Shown: piece after piece, positions 35,109-43,513 of the stretch
How positions within the stretch are numbered: position 1 is the stretch's first letter
Layout: each line of letters opens with the position of its first letter
Source: Sphingomonas sp. LT1P40
GTDB taxonomy: Bacteria > Pseudomonadota > Alphaproteobacteria > Sphingomonadales > Sphingomonadaceae
Length of the DNA stretch: 64,000 bases
Assembly (NCBI RefSeq): GCF_036663835.1
Contig: NZ_JAXOJT010000002.1
Location: forward strand, 728,501-792,500
Reading direction: 5' to 3'
Notes under the pieces: model-generated
What the model was told of the DNA's origin: nothing
Databases searched by the model: none
Seen by the model: the letters and a program-made list of their open reading frames with translations, nothing else
Position numbers and translations under genes: made by a program

Positions 35109-35519
35109 TTAGCTGGCGTTCGGTTCTGCAACCCGGAACGGATGCTTGGGGTTCCGGCGGATGAACTCGTCAACCTCCCGCAAGCGCTCCGGGAACGGCT
35201 CTGCCTCTTGCCAGCGCGTGTGATTCACAAAGCGAAATCCGGCAAACCAGAGGGCGCGAACCTTGGCCCATTGTTCGTTGTCGGATCTCTTGGGCACCTT
35301 GAACGCACGCCCCATCGAATGAAGCGTGTCGCCGCATTCCGGGCACTTGCCAATGGCCTCGTCCGGCAGCTTCCAAGACTTCTGACAGTCGAAGCAGGCG
35401 TGGGGCCAAAGGCAAATTGGCCCTCGATAGTTGGGGAGGCCTGTCATCACAGGCAGCGCTCTATTCCCCGTCGCGCGACGAAGCTCCATTCGCTCTTCTT
35501 TAGACGGAGGTTGAGCCAT
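35109..35519 (-). CDS. Hypothetical zinc-ribbon protein
   Basis: The 136-residue protein contains a likely zinc ribbon, CFDC-x11-CPEC (about residues 42-60, CFDCQKSW ... GKCPECGDTLH), followed by KVPKRSDNEQWAKVRALWFAGFRF and a charged C-terminus. I do not recognise a function. The ATG at 35519 (MAQPPSKEERMEL) is chosen over the frame start at 35579, which lies directly at the end of the upstream hydrolase gene. It sits between the dehydratase and the large exported protein without an obvious link to sugar use. Confidence 0.75.
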   Translation of the reverse strand: MAQPPSKEERMELRRATGNRALPVMTGLPNYRGPICLWPHACFDCQKSWKLPDEAIGKCPECGDTLHSMGRAFKVPKRSDNEQWAKVRALWFAGFRFVNHTRWQEAEPFPERLREVDEFIRRNPKHPFRVAEPNAS

Positions 35520-35579
35520 CCGCGTAATATGCGATGACCCGGCGAATGTCCGCAAGTGGGTCGTGAGCAGCTGCCGCAC

Positions 35580-38411
35580 CTACCGCCCCAACGTCACCTC
35601 ATCACCCTGCCCATTCGCACCACCCTTGCGCTTGCCCGACAGGCGAAAGCTGAAACTTTCGCCCGCTGGCACCGGCACGCTGAACTCGAACGGGAATGCC
35701 GTGTCGGTCGTCTCGGTCCATGCGCCGCCTCCAACACGATAACGCAAGGTTGCGCTGGCGATCGTGCGGTCGTCCTCGCGCAGATAGACATAGCCGCGAC
35801 GTCCGAACTTGCCGAAATCGAGCAGGTAGGCGCGGGCGTCGCCGAATTTCACGCTCGCGCTGTCGGTCTTGACCCGCGCGCCGGTGCCGCCCAGCATCGC
35901 GCGCTGGAGCTCGGCCTTGGCGCGCAACCCGTCGATGCGGATCGCCACCTGACCGCCCGCCGGCACGGTGACGCGCCAGCCATTGCCTGCCGCCACCGCC
36001 GAACCCTCGGGCGACAGCGTCGTCACCCGCGTCGCGCCGACGCGCTGGACCTGATCGGGCTTCAGCGTGAAGTCCGCCGTGACCGCCTTGGCCGACTGGT
36101 TGGCGAAGGACAGATAGACCGCGTCGCCGCGATAGCCCGCGACATGGTTCAGCTCGCTCGCTTGCGTTTGCACCAGCCCCTTGGGCAACCACAATTGCAC
36201 GCCGCTATCGCCGTAGAATTTGCCCGGCTGATAGCCGTAGAAATTGCTCTGGAGATAGGCATAGCCCTCAATGAACTGCGCCGGAAAGTCGATCGCGCCG
36301 TCCGAGCGCGCATAGGCATCGGCGACGAGGTAATCGAGCAGCAGCGAGGCCATCGGCCAGATGTGATTGTAGTGGAACGAGTTGACGCTCAGCTCGAGAT
36401 GCTCGCGCAACGGATAGTCGGCATCCTCGTAGATCGTCGTGCGCGCGGTGTTCATGTGATAGCCGGGGAAGTTGCGATAGCGCCCGATCACCGCCGCCTT
36501 GGCCACGTCCTTAAGGAAGGCGTCGTTCGTATCCTCGCCGATCTTGAGCATCCACGGCGCGTAATTGGCCATGAAGATCGCGCGGTGGCCGGTGCTGGTG
36601 CCGGAGCTTTCGGCGGTCAGCCCGATTTCGGACACGCGCCACGCCGCGACCTTGCCCTCGCGCGCCTTCATCGGCTTGTGGCCCTTGCCCTTCAGATACC
36701 AATACATTGGCGCTTCGCCGCCGGGATTGACGGTGACGTCGGCGGTGGGGATGCGCGGGGCCATCCAGGTGAACATCGTATAGCGCCGCGCGCCGAGCCG
36801 CGCCGCGTCGAGGAAGCGCCGCTCGCCGCTGGCTTCATAGAGACGGTAGAGGTCGACGAAATCGGGGACGAAGGCGGGCCAGAAGAAGAAGCTTTCGTCC
36901 TTGAACTCGCTCTGGTTCACCGCGACGCGCTTCGCCAAATAGCGGTCGGCACCGGTGACGGCGGCAGACAGCATCGCCTTGTCGCCGGTCGCCTCGAACA
37001 GCGACAGCGCGTTGTGCCAGCTGTTGCCCGGCTCCGCCACGTCGAGATTGCGGACGCGCTCGCCTTCATACTCCGCGCGGGCGAGGTCGAGATAGGCGGC
37101 GTTGCGCTTGCCGAAGATCGCATAGAGCGTCGCCAGTTCGGACACGGGTGCTGCGGGGCCGAGCAGCTGACGCGAGGGGTGCTGGATCTTCTGTTTCGGG
37201 TCGAGCGCGAACAGGAACTTCTCGCGCGACAGCATATATTCGACATAGGGCGCGACGCGGCCGTCGAACATGTCCTGTCGGTCGGTCACCATCGCCAACA
37301 TCAGCGGGTTGAGGCTGGAGACGTTCTTGACCGCGCCCGGCACGTCGGTGGAGTAGGACGAGCCCTTCAGCTCATCGAGCCAGCGTGCATATTTGGTCAT
37401 CGAATAATCGACCATACGATCGAAGGTGGCGTTCAATGATCCGGTCGCATTGCTACGATAATCGCGGAAGCCATAGATGCGCCGCGCGAGCTTTTCATAG
37501 ACCTGCGTCAGGTCCTCGCTCTTCTCCCGCACCAGATAAAAGCTGAAATCGCGCACGCCCCCGGCGGGCAGGCGGGAGAGCGTGCCGCCCATGACGGGCG
37601 CGAAGATCATCGGGCTGGCGCGCCCATCCTCGGTGCGCAGCGCGACGCCGAAACGGCTGTTGGTCGGCAGCGGCATCGGCTGAAACGGGAATTCCGACGG
37701 ATGCGCCAGCGCGCCATAAGCCACGCCCTCGTCGCGGACCAACGTCGTCGGCAACGGCGCGCGATAGGCGAGCGTCAGATAGGGCCGGTCGGGCATCCGC
37801 CGTTCCTGCCACACCAGGGGCTGCCACAATTCGTCCGCCGCTGCCGCCGCGATCTTCGGCGCGCCGACATAGCCGACCGAATAATAGCCGGGGGCGCGGG
37901 CGGTCAGCTTCCACTTCACCAGCGGATAAGGCTGGGCCGACAGGTCGGCGGTTGCGGTCAGCGTGAAGCGCGGGTCCGCCGGATATTCCGCGGTCAGCAT
38001 ATTCCCGGCGCGCGTCACCTGCGTCGGGGCCATGCGAATCTGCTCGCCGCTGTTGAAGTAATTGGCGCTGCGCCGGTCCGCCTTGCCGTCGAGGATACGA
38101 TCGTCAAAGCCGTCGCCCTGGCTGGCGACGCTGCGTTTGGTTTGCGCGAGGTCCGCCCTGGCGGGGTCGAATGCTGTCCAGGTTTCGACATTGTAATTGA
38201 CCTTGGCAATGCCCGCTGCGCGCGTTGCCAGACCGGGATTGTCGGCGCGGTGCAGCACCACGAAGTCCATCGTGAAGCCACCCATTTCGGCGGGCATCGC
38301 CGCCGCCGCGGCCTGCCCGTTCGGGGCCGCGCCGACGCGCGCGAACGCAACCCCGCCCGCCGTCGCAACCCCCAGCGCGAGCGCGCTGATCCCGATAAGC
38401 CGTGCAATCAC
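35580..38411 (-). CDS. Large exported protein, putative (alpha/alpha)6-type glycosidase or lyase
   Basis: The 943-residue protein has a signal peptide (LIGISALALGVATAGGVAFA), a beta-rich N-terminal third (to about residue 300), a central helical part with repeated aromatic helices (YSMTKYARWLDEL, NSWHNALSLFEATGDKAML, FFFWPAFVPDFVDLYRLYEASGERRFL, SVNSFHYNHIWPMASLLLDYL) that resembles an (alpha/alpha)6 toroid, and a C-terminal beta-sandwich part. This layout is shared by several families of polysaccharide lyases and glycoside hydrolases, but I cannot assign one. It is 28 bp downstream of the TonB receptor, so the two are one unit and it probably processes the imported glycan. Confidence 0.8.
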   Translation of the reverse strand: MIARLIGISALALGVATAGGVAFARVGAAPNGQAAAAAMPAEMGGFTMDFVVLHRADNPGLATRAAGIAKVNYNVETWTAFDPARADLAQTKRSVASQGDGFDDRILDGKADRRSANYFNSGEQIRMAPTQVTRAGNMLTAEYPADPRFTLTATADLSAQPYPLVKWKLTARAPGYYSVGYVGAPKIAAAAADELWQPLVWQERRMPDRPYLTLAYRAPLPTTLVRDEGVAYGALAHPSEFPFQPMPLPTNSRFGVALRTEDGRASPMIFAPVMGGTLSRLPAGGVRDFSFYLVREKSEDLTQVYEKLARRIYGFRDYRSNATGSLNATFDRMVDYSMTKYARWLDELKGSSYSTDVPGAVKNVSSLNPLMLAMVTDRQDMFDGRVAPYVEYMLSREKFLFALDPKQKIQHPSRQLLGPAAPVSELATLYAIFGKRNAAYLDLARAEYEGERVRNLDVAEPGNSWHNALSLFEATGDKAMLSAAVTGADRYLAKRVAVNQSEFKDESFFFWPAFVPDFVDLYRLYEASGERRFLDAARLGARRYTMFTWMAPRIPTADVTVNPGGEAPMYWYLKGKGHKPMKAREGKVAAWRVSEIGLTAESSGTSTGHRAIFMANYAPWMLKIGEDTNDAFLKDVAKAAVIGRYRNFPGYHMNTARTTIYEDADYPLREHLELSVNSFHYNHIWPMASLLLDYLVADAYARSDGAIDFPAQFIEGYAYLQSNFYGYQPGKFYGDSGVQLWLPKGLVQTQASELNHVAGYRGDAVYLSFANQSAKAVTADFTLKPDQVQRVGATRVTTLSPEGSAVAAGNGWRVTVPAGGQVAIRIDGLRAKAELQRAMLGGTGARVKTDSASVKFGDARAYLLDFGKFGRRGYVYLREDDRTIASATLRYRVGGGAWTETTDTAFPFEFSVPVPAGESFSFRLSGKRKGGANGQGDEVTLGR

Positions 38412-38439
38412 CAGATACGCTCCATTACTCGGGTCGGGG

Positions 38440-41172
38440 TCAGAACTTCGCGCGCAGATTGGCGGTGAACGTCCGCCCGTTTTCGAGGAAGGACTGGGTC
38501 GCCTCCTCGAAGCTGCTATATTTGCGGATCGACGAGTTGAGCAGGTTCGATCCCGAAAGGCTCAGCTTCAGCTCTTTGGTGATGTCGATATTCACCGACG
38601 CCGACAGGCTCTCATACGGCTTGTAATAAACGCCGTCGCCGCTGCCGCCGATCTTGTCGAGGAAGCCGCCGCGCCAGCCATAGCCGACCCGCAGCCCGAT
38701 TGGACCTTTCTCGTAATAGCCGACCAGATTGGCGCTGTGCTTCGACAGGCCTTCGAGCGGCAAGTCAGCCTGGGTGCGGATATCAGTGATGCCCGACTGG
38801 CTGTCGATGAACGTATAGGTCGCATTGATGCCCAGCCCGTCGAGCGGACCCGGCAGGAAGGTCAGCGGCTGTTTGAACTGGAACTCGAACCCCTTGATCG
38901 TGGCGCCCGCGCCATTGAAGGTACGATTGATGCGGTACGGCGTCTGCGGATCGCTGTCGGTGACGTCGGCGTCAAGGCCGGGAAGAATTTCCTCGACCAG
39001 GCGGGTGAAGATGAAGCTTTCGACATCCTTGTAGAAGGCGGCGAGCGACACGATCGAGTCGCGCGTCGGATACCATTCGATCGACAGGTCGAACTGGTTG
39101 ACGCGGAACGGTTGAAGCGCCGGATTGCCGCCCGAACCGCCACCAGCCGAGGTGATCGAGAAGGAGGGCGAGAGGTCGCGGGTGTTGGGTCGCGCCATCA
39201 CCCGCGCCGCACCCAGCCGGAGCAACAGCGTGTCGGTCAGCTGGAACCGGAACGCCGTGCTGGGCAGCCAGTCGTCATAGCTGATGCGGTCGTTGCGCTC
39301 CTCGAACCCGCCGGTGCCGCCGCGAATGCCGTAAAAGCCGTTGGCCAGCACCTTTGTCTTCACATAGCGCACGCCGACATTGCCGGTCATCGGCAGGCCG
39401 AACCAGTCCGCGCCGAAATTCGCCTGGACGAAGGCCGAATAGATCGGCTCCTCGATGTCATAGCTGGAGGTGGGGTCGTAGAGGTAGGGCGTGCAATTGG
39501 GCTGAAACACCTTGCACACGCCCTCCAGCTCGCCGAATTCGGGCACGCCCAGCAGGAAGCTGGTCGGGAAATTGCCCGTCGCGCTCTTCATGAAATCGTC
39601 GAAGGTGACGGTCTCGTAATTGTTCGGATACGACGTGACCGGGATCGCCGCCGCGCCGGATGCGGCATAGGTGCTCTGGTTGCGAAAGGTTTCGCGGTTG
39701 CTCTTGATATTGCTGTAGCGCACCCCGGCCTCGATGCTGCGCAGGAACGGCCCTTCGATATCGTATTTCAGGTCGAGCCGTCCGTTCAGCTCCTCCGACT
39801 TGTAGACGAACAGATTATCGAAGCTGGTGCGATAGATGTACAGCGCGGGATCGGTCAGATCGAGTGTCGCGGGCAGCGTGATTTGCGGCACGTCGCTGTC
39901 GCGGAAATCGAACGGGATCAGGTGGGTGGCGCGAGTGTCGGCGCGCAGATAGGCCTGATAATAGTCCTGCGTGCCGCGCGTGTAGGAAACTTCGCCCCGC
40001 AATTCGAGACGATCGCCCGCCTGCCAGCGTCCGCCGACCGCGCCGCTCCAGATGTTGGTGGGCAGCGTCATCCGCTCACCATTGCCCTGCACCGTTGCGC
40101 GGACGGTGCCCGCGATCAGATTCTCGTTCGCGGTATAGATCGGGTTGGTATAGGCCGACGATGCCGCGCTCAGCGGGATCGAGATCCAGCGGCGATAGCG
40201 GTCGGTGTCGGCACGCGCGTAGAGGACGTCGACATACATGTCGAAATCGCTCGACGGTGCAAAGGTCAGGCCGGTCGTCACGCCCAGCTTGCGGCGCTTT
40301 TCCTCCAGCCGCTGATAGCGGATGTCGTTATAGTAAAAGATGTTGATGCCATCCCCATTGGGATCGCGGATCGCGGCGTTGCTGTTGAAGCTGTCGGGTG
40401 CCTCGCGCCAGCCGGTGAAGCTGTCGCTGGAATCCTGAAGGATGTTCAGTTCCTGATAGTTGACGCCTAGCGAGAAACCGAACTTGCCGTCCATGAACGA
40501 CTTGGCGATCAGGCCGGTCAGGCGATAGGACAGATTGTCGGCCTTGTCTTTGTAAACACCCTGCGCCGATCCGCCGATGAACCATTCGTCGTTCTTGGGC
40601 GCGCGCCGCGTCTGGATGTTGACGGTGCCGCCCAGCGAGCCCTCGATCATCGACGCGGAGGGAAGCTTGGTCACGTCCATCCGCGAAACCAGCTCGGACG
40701 GGATCAGCGTGAGGACGTTATACGCGCCGTCATCTGGTCCGTCGGGGCCGCGGCCATAGGGGCTGATGAGCGTGCGGCCATTGAACTCCAGCCGGTTCTG
40801 GCGAAGGCCGCGCACCGAAATGTCGCTGGCCTCGTCGATTCCGCGCCGCACCTGCACGCCCGACACGCGCTCCAGCGATTCCGCGACATTCTGGTCGGGC
40901 AGCTTGCCGATATCCTCGGCGACGATCGAATCGACGATCTGGTCCGAACTGCGTTTGATGTCGATTTCTTCGGCCTGGCTGGCGCGAATGCCACTGATGA
41001 CGACTTCGTCGGCGGCTGCTTCGTCGGTCTGCGCGGCGGGGGCGGGGAGTGTCTGGGCGGGTGGCGTGGGCACCGGAGCGGCCTGATTGTTCGCCATGGC
41101 GAAACACTGTGGCGCACCTGCAATCAGCGCGATGACCGCCGTTGCCGCGAGAAAATCACGAGAAACTGCCAT
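38440..41172 (-). CDS. TonB-dependent receptor of the sugar locus
   Basis: The 910-residue outer-membrane receptor has a signal peptide (LAATAVIALIAGAPQCFA), a Pro/Ala linker, a TonB-box-like segment DEVVISGIRAS near residue 56, a plug domain (QIVDSIVAEDIGKLPDQNVAESLERVSGVQ, SDISVRGLRQNRLEFNGRTL) and a barrel with the terminal strand GRTFTANLRAKF. The plug style is the Caulobacter/Xanthomonas carbohydrate-receptor type. It starts the transcription unit with the 943-residue exported protein. The inferred substrate is an oligosaccharide that yields a galactonate-like acid. Confidence 0.93.
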   Translation of the reverse strand: MAVSRDFLAATAVIALIAGAPQCFAMANNQAAPVPTPPAQTLPAPAAQTDEAAADEVVISGIRASQAEEIDIKRSSDQIVDSIVAEDIGKLPDQNVAESLERVSGVQVRRGIDEASDISVRGLRQNRLEFNGRTLISPYGRGPDGPDDGAYNVLTLIPSELVSRMDVTKLPSASMIEGSLGGTVNIQTRRAPKNDEWFIGGSAQGVYKDKADNLSYRLTGLIAKSFMDGKFGFSLGVNYQELNILQDSSDSFTGWREAPDSFNSNAAIRDPNGDGINIFYYNDIRYQRLEEKRRKLGVTTGLTFAPSSDFDMYVDVLYARADTDRYRRWISIPLSAASSAYTNPIYTANENLIAGTVRATVQGNGERMTLPTNIWSGAVGGRWQAGDRLELRGEVSYTRGTQDYYQAYLRADTRATHLIPFDFRDSDVPQITLPATLDLTDPALYIYRTSFDNLFVYKSEELNGRLDLKYDIEGPFLRSIEAGVRYSNIKSNRETFRNQSTYAASGAAAIPVTSYPNNYETVTFDDFMKSATGNFPTSFLLGVPEFGELEGVCKVFQPNCTPYLYDPTSSYDIEEPIYSAFVQANFGADWFGLPMTGNVGVRYVKTKVLANGFYGIRGGTGGFEERNDRISYDDWLPSTAFRFQLTDTLLLRLGAARVMARPNTRDLSPSFSITSAGGGSGGNPALQPFRVNQFDLSIEWYPTRDSIVSLAAFYKDVESFIFTRLVEEILPGLDADVTDSDPQTPYRINRTFNGAGATIKGFEFQFKQPLTFLPGPLDGLGINATYTFIDSQSGITDIRTQADLPLEGLSKHSANLVGYYEKGPIGLRVGYGWRGGFLDKIGGSGDGVYYKPYESLSASVNIDITKELKLSLSGSNLLNSSIRKYSSFEEATQSFLENGRTFTANLRAKF

Positions 41173-41230
41173 TTTTCCTCCCCAGACACCCGATGGGCGC
41201 GATTTCGCGTCCCATGTTTATGAGAGGATA

Positions 41231-41246
41231 TTGTTGCTATTTTAGC
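41231..41246 (-). promoter_or_regulatory. Candidate operator upstream of the sugar TonB receptor
   Basis: The plus-strand sequence TTGTTGCTATTTTAGC matches the element upstream of the DHDPS-family gene at 14 of 16 positions and contains the imperfect palindrome GCTA-TTT-TAGC. It lies 59 bp before the receptor start codon, which suits a promoter-overlapping operator for the locus regulator. Confidence 0.5.
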
Positions 41247-41316
41247 CATAGGTCAAACACTTTCTACGGCCATTGCGGTACGCTTTATCTGTTTCGCCGT
41301 GTTCGACCCATCGGCG

Positions 41317-41997
41317 TCACACCCGTAAATATCTGAAATACCACACTTCATGCCCCTGTCGCCGCGCCTTGCGCTCGTAACGCGTCTCCGGCCAGTCGTC
41401 GGGGCGGGTCAGGAAATCCGTCGCCGTCTGGGCCAGCCACTCGAAATCGCGGCGCTGGTTCATCACCATCATCGACCAGCGGCAATAGGTAGGGTCGTCG
41501 GTGCCCAGCCGGAATTCCGCACCCGGCTTCAGCTTGGCGGCGATCAGGTCGAGCGGGCCGTGATTGACCATGCGGCGCTTGGCGTGCCGCACCTTCCGCC
41601 ACGGATCGGGGTGGAGCAGATAGAGGCGATCGAGGCTGACATCGGGCAGCCGTTCGACTACGTCCAGCGCGTCGCCCATATACAGCCGGACATTGTCCAG
41701 CGCGCTGTCACGGATATGCCCCAGCGCGCCGACCACGCCGTTCAGGAACGGCTCGCAGCCGATAAAGCCGGTATCGGGCCGCATCGCCGCCTGTCCCGCC
41801 AAATGTTCGCCCGCGCCAAAGCCGATTTCGACTTCCAGAGGACGATCATCGCCGAACAGGGTTTGCGCATCGAGCGGCCCGGTTTCCGGCACCTCGACCT
41901 GTGGCAGCAGTTCCTCGACCAAAGCGGCCTGACCGGTGCGAAGCTTGTGGCCTTTTGAGCGGCCATAAAGACGGCGAATGGTAGTTGGGTCGTTCAT
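41317..41997 (-). CDS. trmB: tRNA (guanine-N7)-methyltransferase
   Basis: TrmB methylates G46 of tRNA using SAM. The 226-residue protein has the SAM site VEIGFGAGEHL, the acidic stretch FIGCEPFLNGV, NVRLYMGDALDV, and the TrmB signatures LYLLHPDPWRKVRHAKRRMV and GTDDPTYCRWSM, ending in WYFRY. The ATG at 41997 is chosen since the longer frame to 42081 lies over the next gene. It is the last gene of the lnt-metK-RNB-trmB run on this strand. Confidence 0.94.
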   Translation of the reverse strand: MNDPTTIRRLYGRSKGHKLRTGQAALVEELLPQVEVPETGPLDAQTLFGDDRPLEVEIGFGAGEHLAGQAAMRPDTGFIGCEPFLNGVVGALGHIRDSALDNVRLYMGDALDVVERLPDVSLDRLYLLHPDPWRKVRHAKRRMVNHGPLDLIAAKLKPGAEFRLGTDDPTYCRWSMMVMNQRRDFEWLAQTATDFLTRPDDWPETRYERKARRQGHEVWYFRYLRV

Positions 41998-42040
41998 CGC
42001 CGAAGCCACTAGCGGCGCGCGCGACTGATGTGAACCGCGC

Positions 42041-43426
42041 TCAGCCCATGCGTTCGAAAGCGATCTTCCGCGTCCGCGCATCGGCGCCGGTCAGTCGTAC
42101 CGTCAGCGTATCGCCGGGCGTCAGCCCCGACGCATCGACTCGCGCGACGACCGGCAGTTCGCACAGCTGGATCGACGCGCCGCGCTCGCCGATATCGGTG
42201 GCGATCGCCGCGAAAATCTCCCCTTCGCGGCCCGCCAGCATCACCGCCTCGGCCATGTCGATCACCGCGCGGTCGATCTGATTGGCGCGGGCGTCGGCGC
42301 GGGCCATGACTTTTGGCAGCTTTGCAAACGCGGCCACGACATGCGCGGGCACTTCGCGATTGTTCGCCACCGCGAGCGCGGCCTGTACGACATAGCGGTC
42401 GGCCAGCCGGCGCAACGGGGCGGTGGCATGGGCATAGGGCGCGGCGACGGCGGCGTGCCACGGCGTCTCGCCCGCGCGGAATGGCTGATAGCCCGCACCA
42501 TTGCCGGCGCGGCGGATCGCCAGCATCAGCGCGGCGTCACGCGGGTTGGCGGGGTTCAGTGTCCGCTCGAACTGGGTCAGCGTCGCGGTGGCGGGCCACT
42601 CGATGCCGAACGCACGCGCGGTGTGGCGCAGCCGTTGCACCGCCTGATCGTCCGGCTCGGCCATCACGCGGAACAGCCCGGTTTCGTGCGCGATCAGCGC
42701 ATCCGCCACCGCCATGTTGGCGGCCAGCGACAGCGCCGCATTCTGCGCCTCCGACGGGTGTCGCTCGCGAAACACCAGCGCCAGTTTGCCGTCCGGCCCA
42801 TGCGCAACTTCCTGTTCCGGCGGATCGACCCGCGCCGCCCCGCGCGCGATCTCCGCCGTCTCGATGCGCCGTGAAAGCTCGGCAAAACCCGGCGGCAGGT
42901 CGCTTTCCCGCACGGTTGCATAGGCCAGTTTGGCGCGGGATCGGATCACCGCACGCGTCGCCGCGTCCAGCTTCACGCCGCCATCGGGTGCAACTCGCAC
43001 GCTGAACACCACCGCCGGACGCGGGCCGTCCGGCAACAGGCTGGCGGCCCCCTCGGCCAGCACCGGCGGATAGAGTCCGGCCTTGCCATCGGGCAGGTAG
43101 AAGGTTTCGCCGCGCGCCCACGCTTCGGCGTCGATCACGCCGCCCTCGTCCACGAACCACGCAACATCGGCGATGGCATAATGCAGGATCAGGTCGTTAC
43201 CGGCCGCCTCGATGCTGAACGCCTGATCGAGGTCGCTGGCGGTCGCGGGATCCAGCGTCACGAAATGCCGGTCGGTCCAGTCGGCGTGATCGGTCGGCGC
43301 ACGCGTCGCGGCGTCCGCCGCTGCCGCCAGCACGGCGGGCGGAAAGCCGTCGGGCACCTGAAACTCGGCGCGGATCGCCGCCAGTTCGCGGGCAAGGACA
43401 TTGGCGGGGTCTGCGAGGGTCTTCAT
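42041..43426 (-). CDS. Stand-alone RNB-domain ribonuclease
   Basis: The 461-residue protein is an RNase II/R-type RNB domain: the catalytic Asp cluster in FVTLDPATASDLDQAFSIE near residue 60, LHYAIADVAWFV, GLYPPVLAEGAASLLPDG, and the late HATAPLRRLADRYVVQ. It lacks the cold-shock and long S1 domains of RNase R; only a short OB-like tail follows. It should degrade RNA 3'-5'. It lies between metK and trmB, 43 bp before trmB. Confidence 0.88.
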   Translation of the reverse strand: MKTLADPANVLARELAAIRAEFQVPDGFPPAVLAAAADAATRAPTDHADWTDRHFVTLDPATASDLDQAFSIEAAGNDLILHYAIADVAWFVDEGGVIDAEAWARGETFYLPDGKAGLYPPVLAEGAASLLPDGPRPAVVFSVRVAPDGGVKLDAATRAVIRSRAKLAYATVRESDLPPGFAELSRRIETAEIARGAARVDPPEQEVAHGPDGKLALVFRERHPSEAQNAALSLAANMAVADALIAHETGLFRVMAEPDDQAVQRLRHTARAFGIEWPATATLTQFERTLNPANPRDAALMLAIRRAGNGAGYQPFRAGETPWHAAVAAPYAHATAPLRRLADRYVVQAALAVANNREVPAHVVAAFAKLPKVMARADARANQIDRAVIDMAEAVMLAGREGEIFAAIATDIGERGASIQLCELPVVARVDASGLTPGDTLTVRLTGADARTRKIAFERMG

Positions 43427-43463
43427 CGCGGCATGCTAGGCGCTGGCCGCAATCGCGCAACGC

Positions 43464-43500
43464 AAAAGGGCCGGAAATCGCTTCCCGGCCCCTTTGTTTT
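43464..43500 (-). terminator. Intrinsic terminator downstream of metK
   Basis: A GC-rich hairpin (GGGCCGG ... CCGGCCC with a short loop and one bulge) is flanked by AAAA on the left and TTTT on the right, so it can act in either direction. It is 14 bp after the metK stop codon. Confidence 0.7.
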
Positions 43501-43513
43501 CGCTATCGGCGGA

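Noticed and set aside
35556..37439. 627-residue plus-strand ORF
   Set aside because: It is antisense to the exported 943-residue protein; no start signals or family features.
38197..40470. 757-residue plus-strand ORF
   Set aside because: It is antisense to the TonB receptor; long open antisense frames are common at this GC content.
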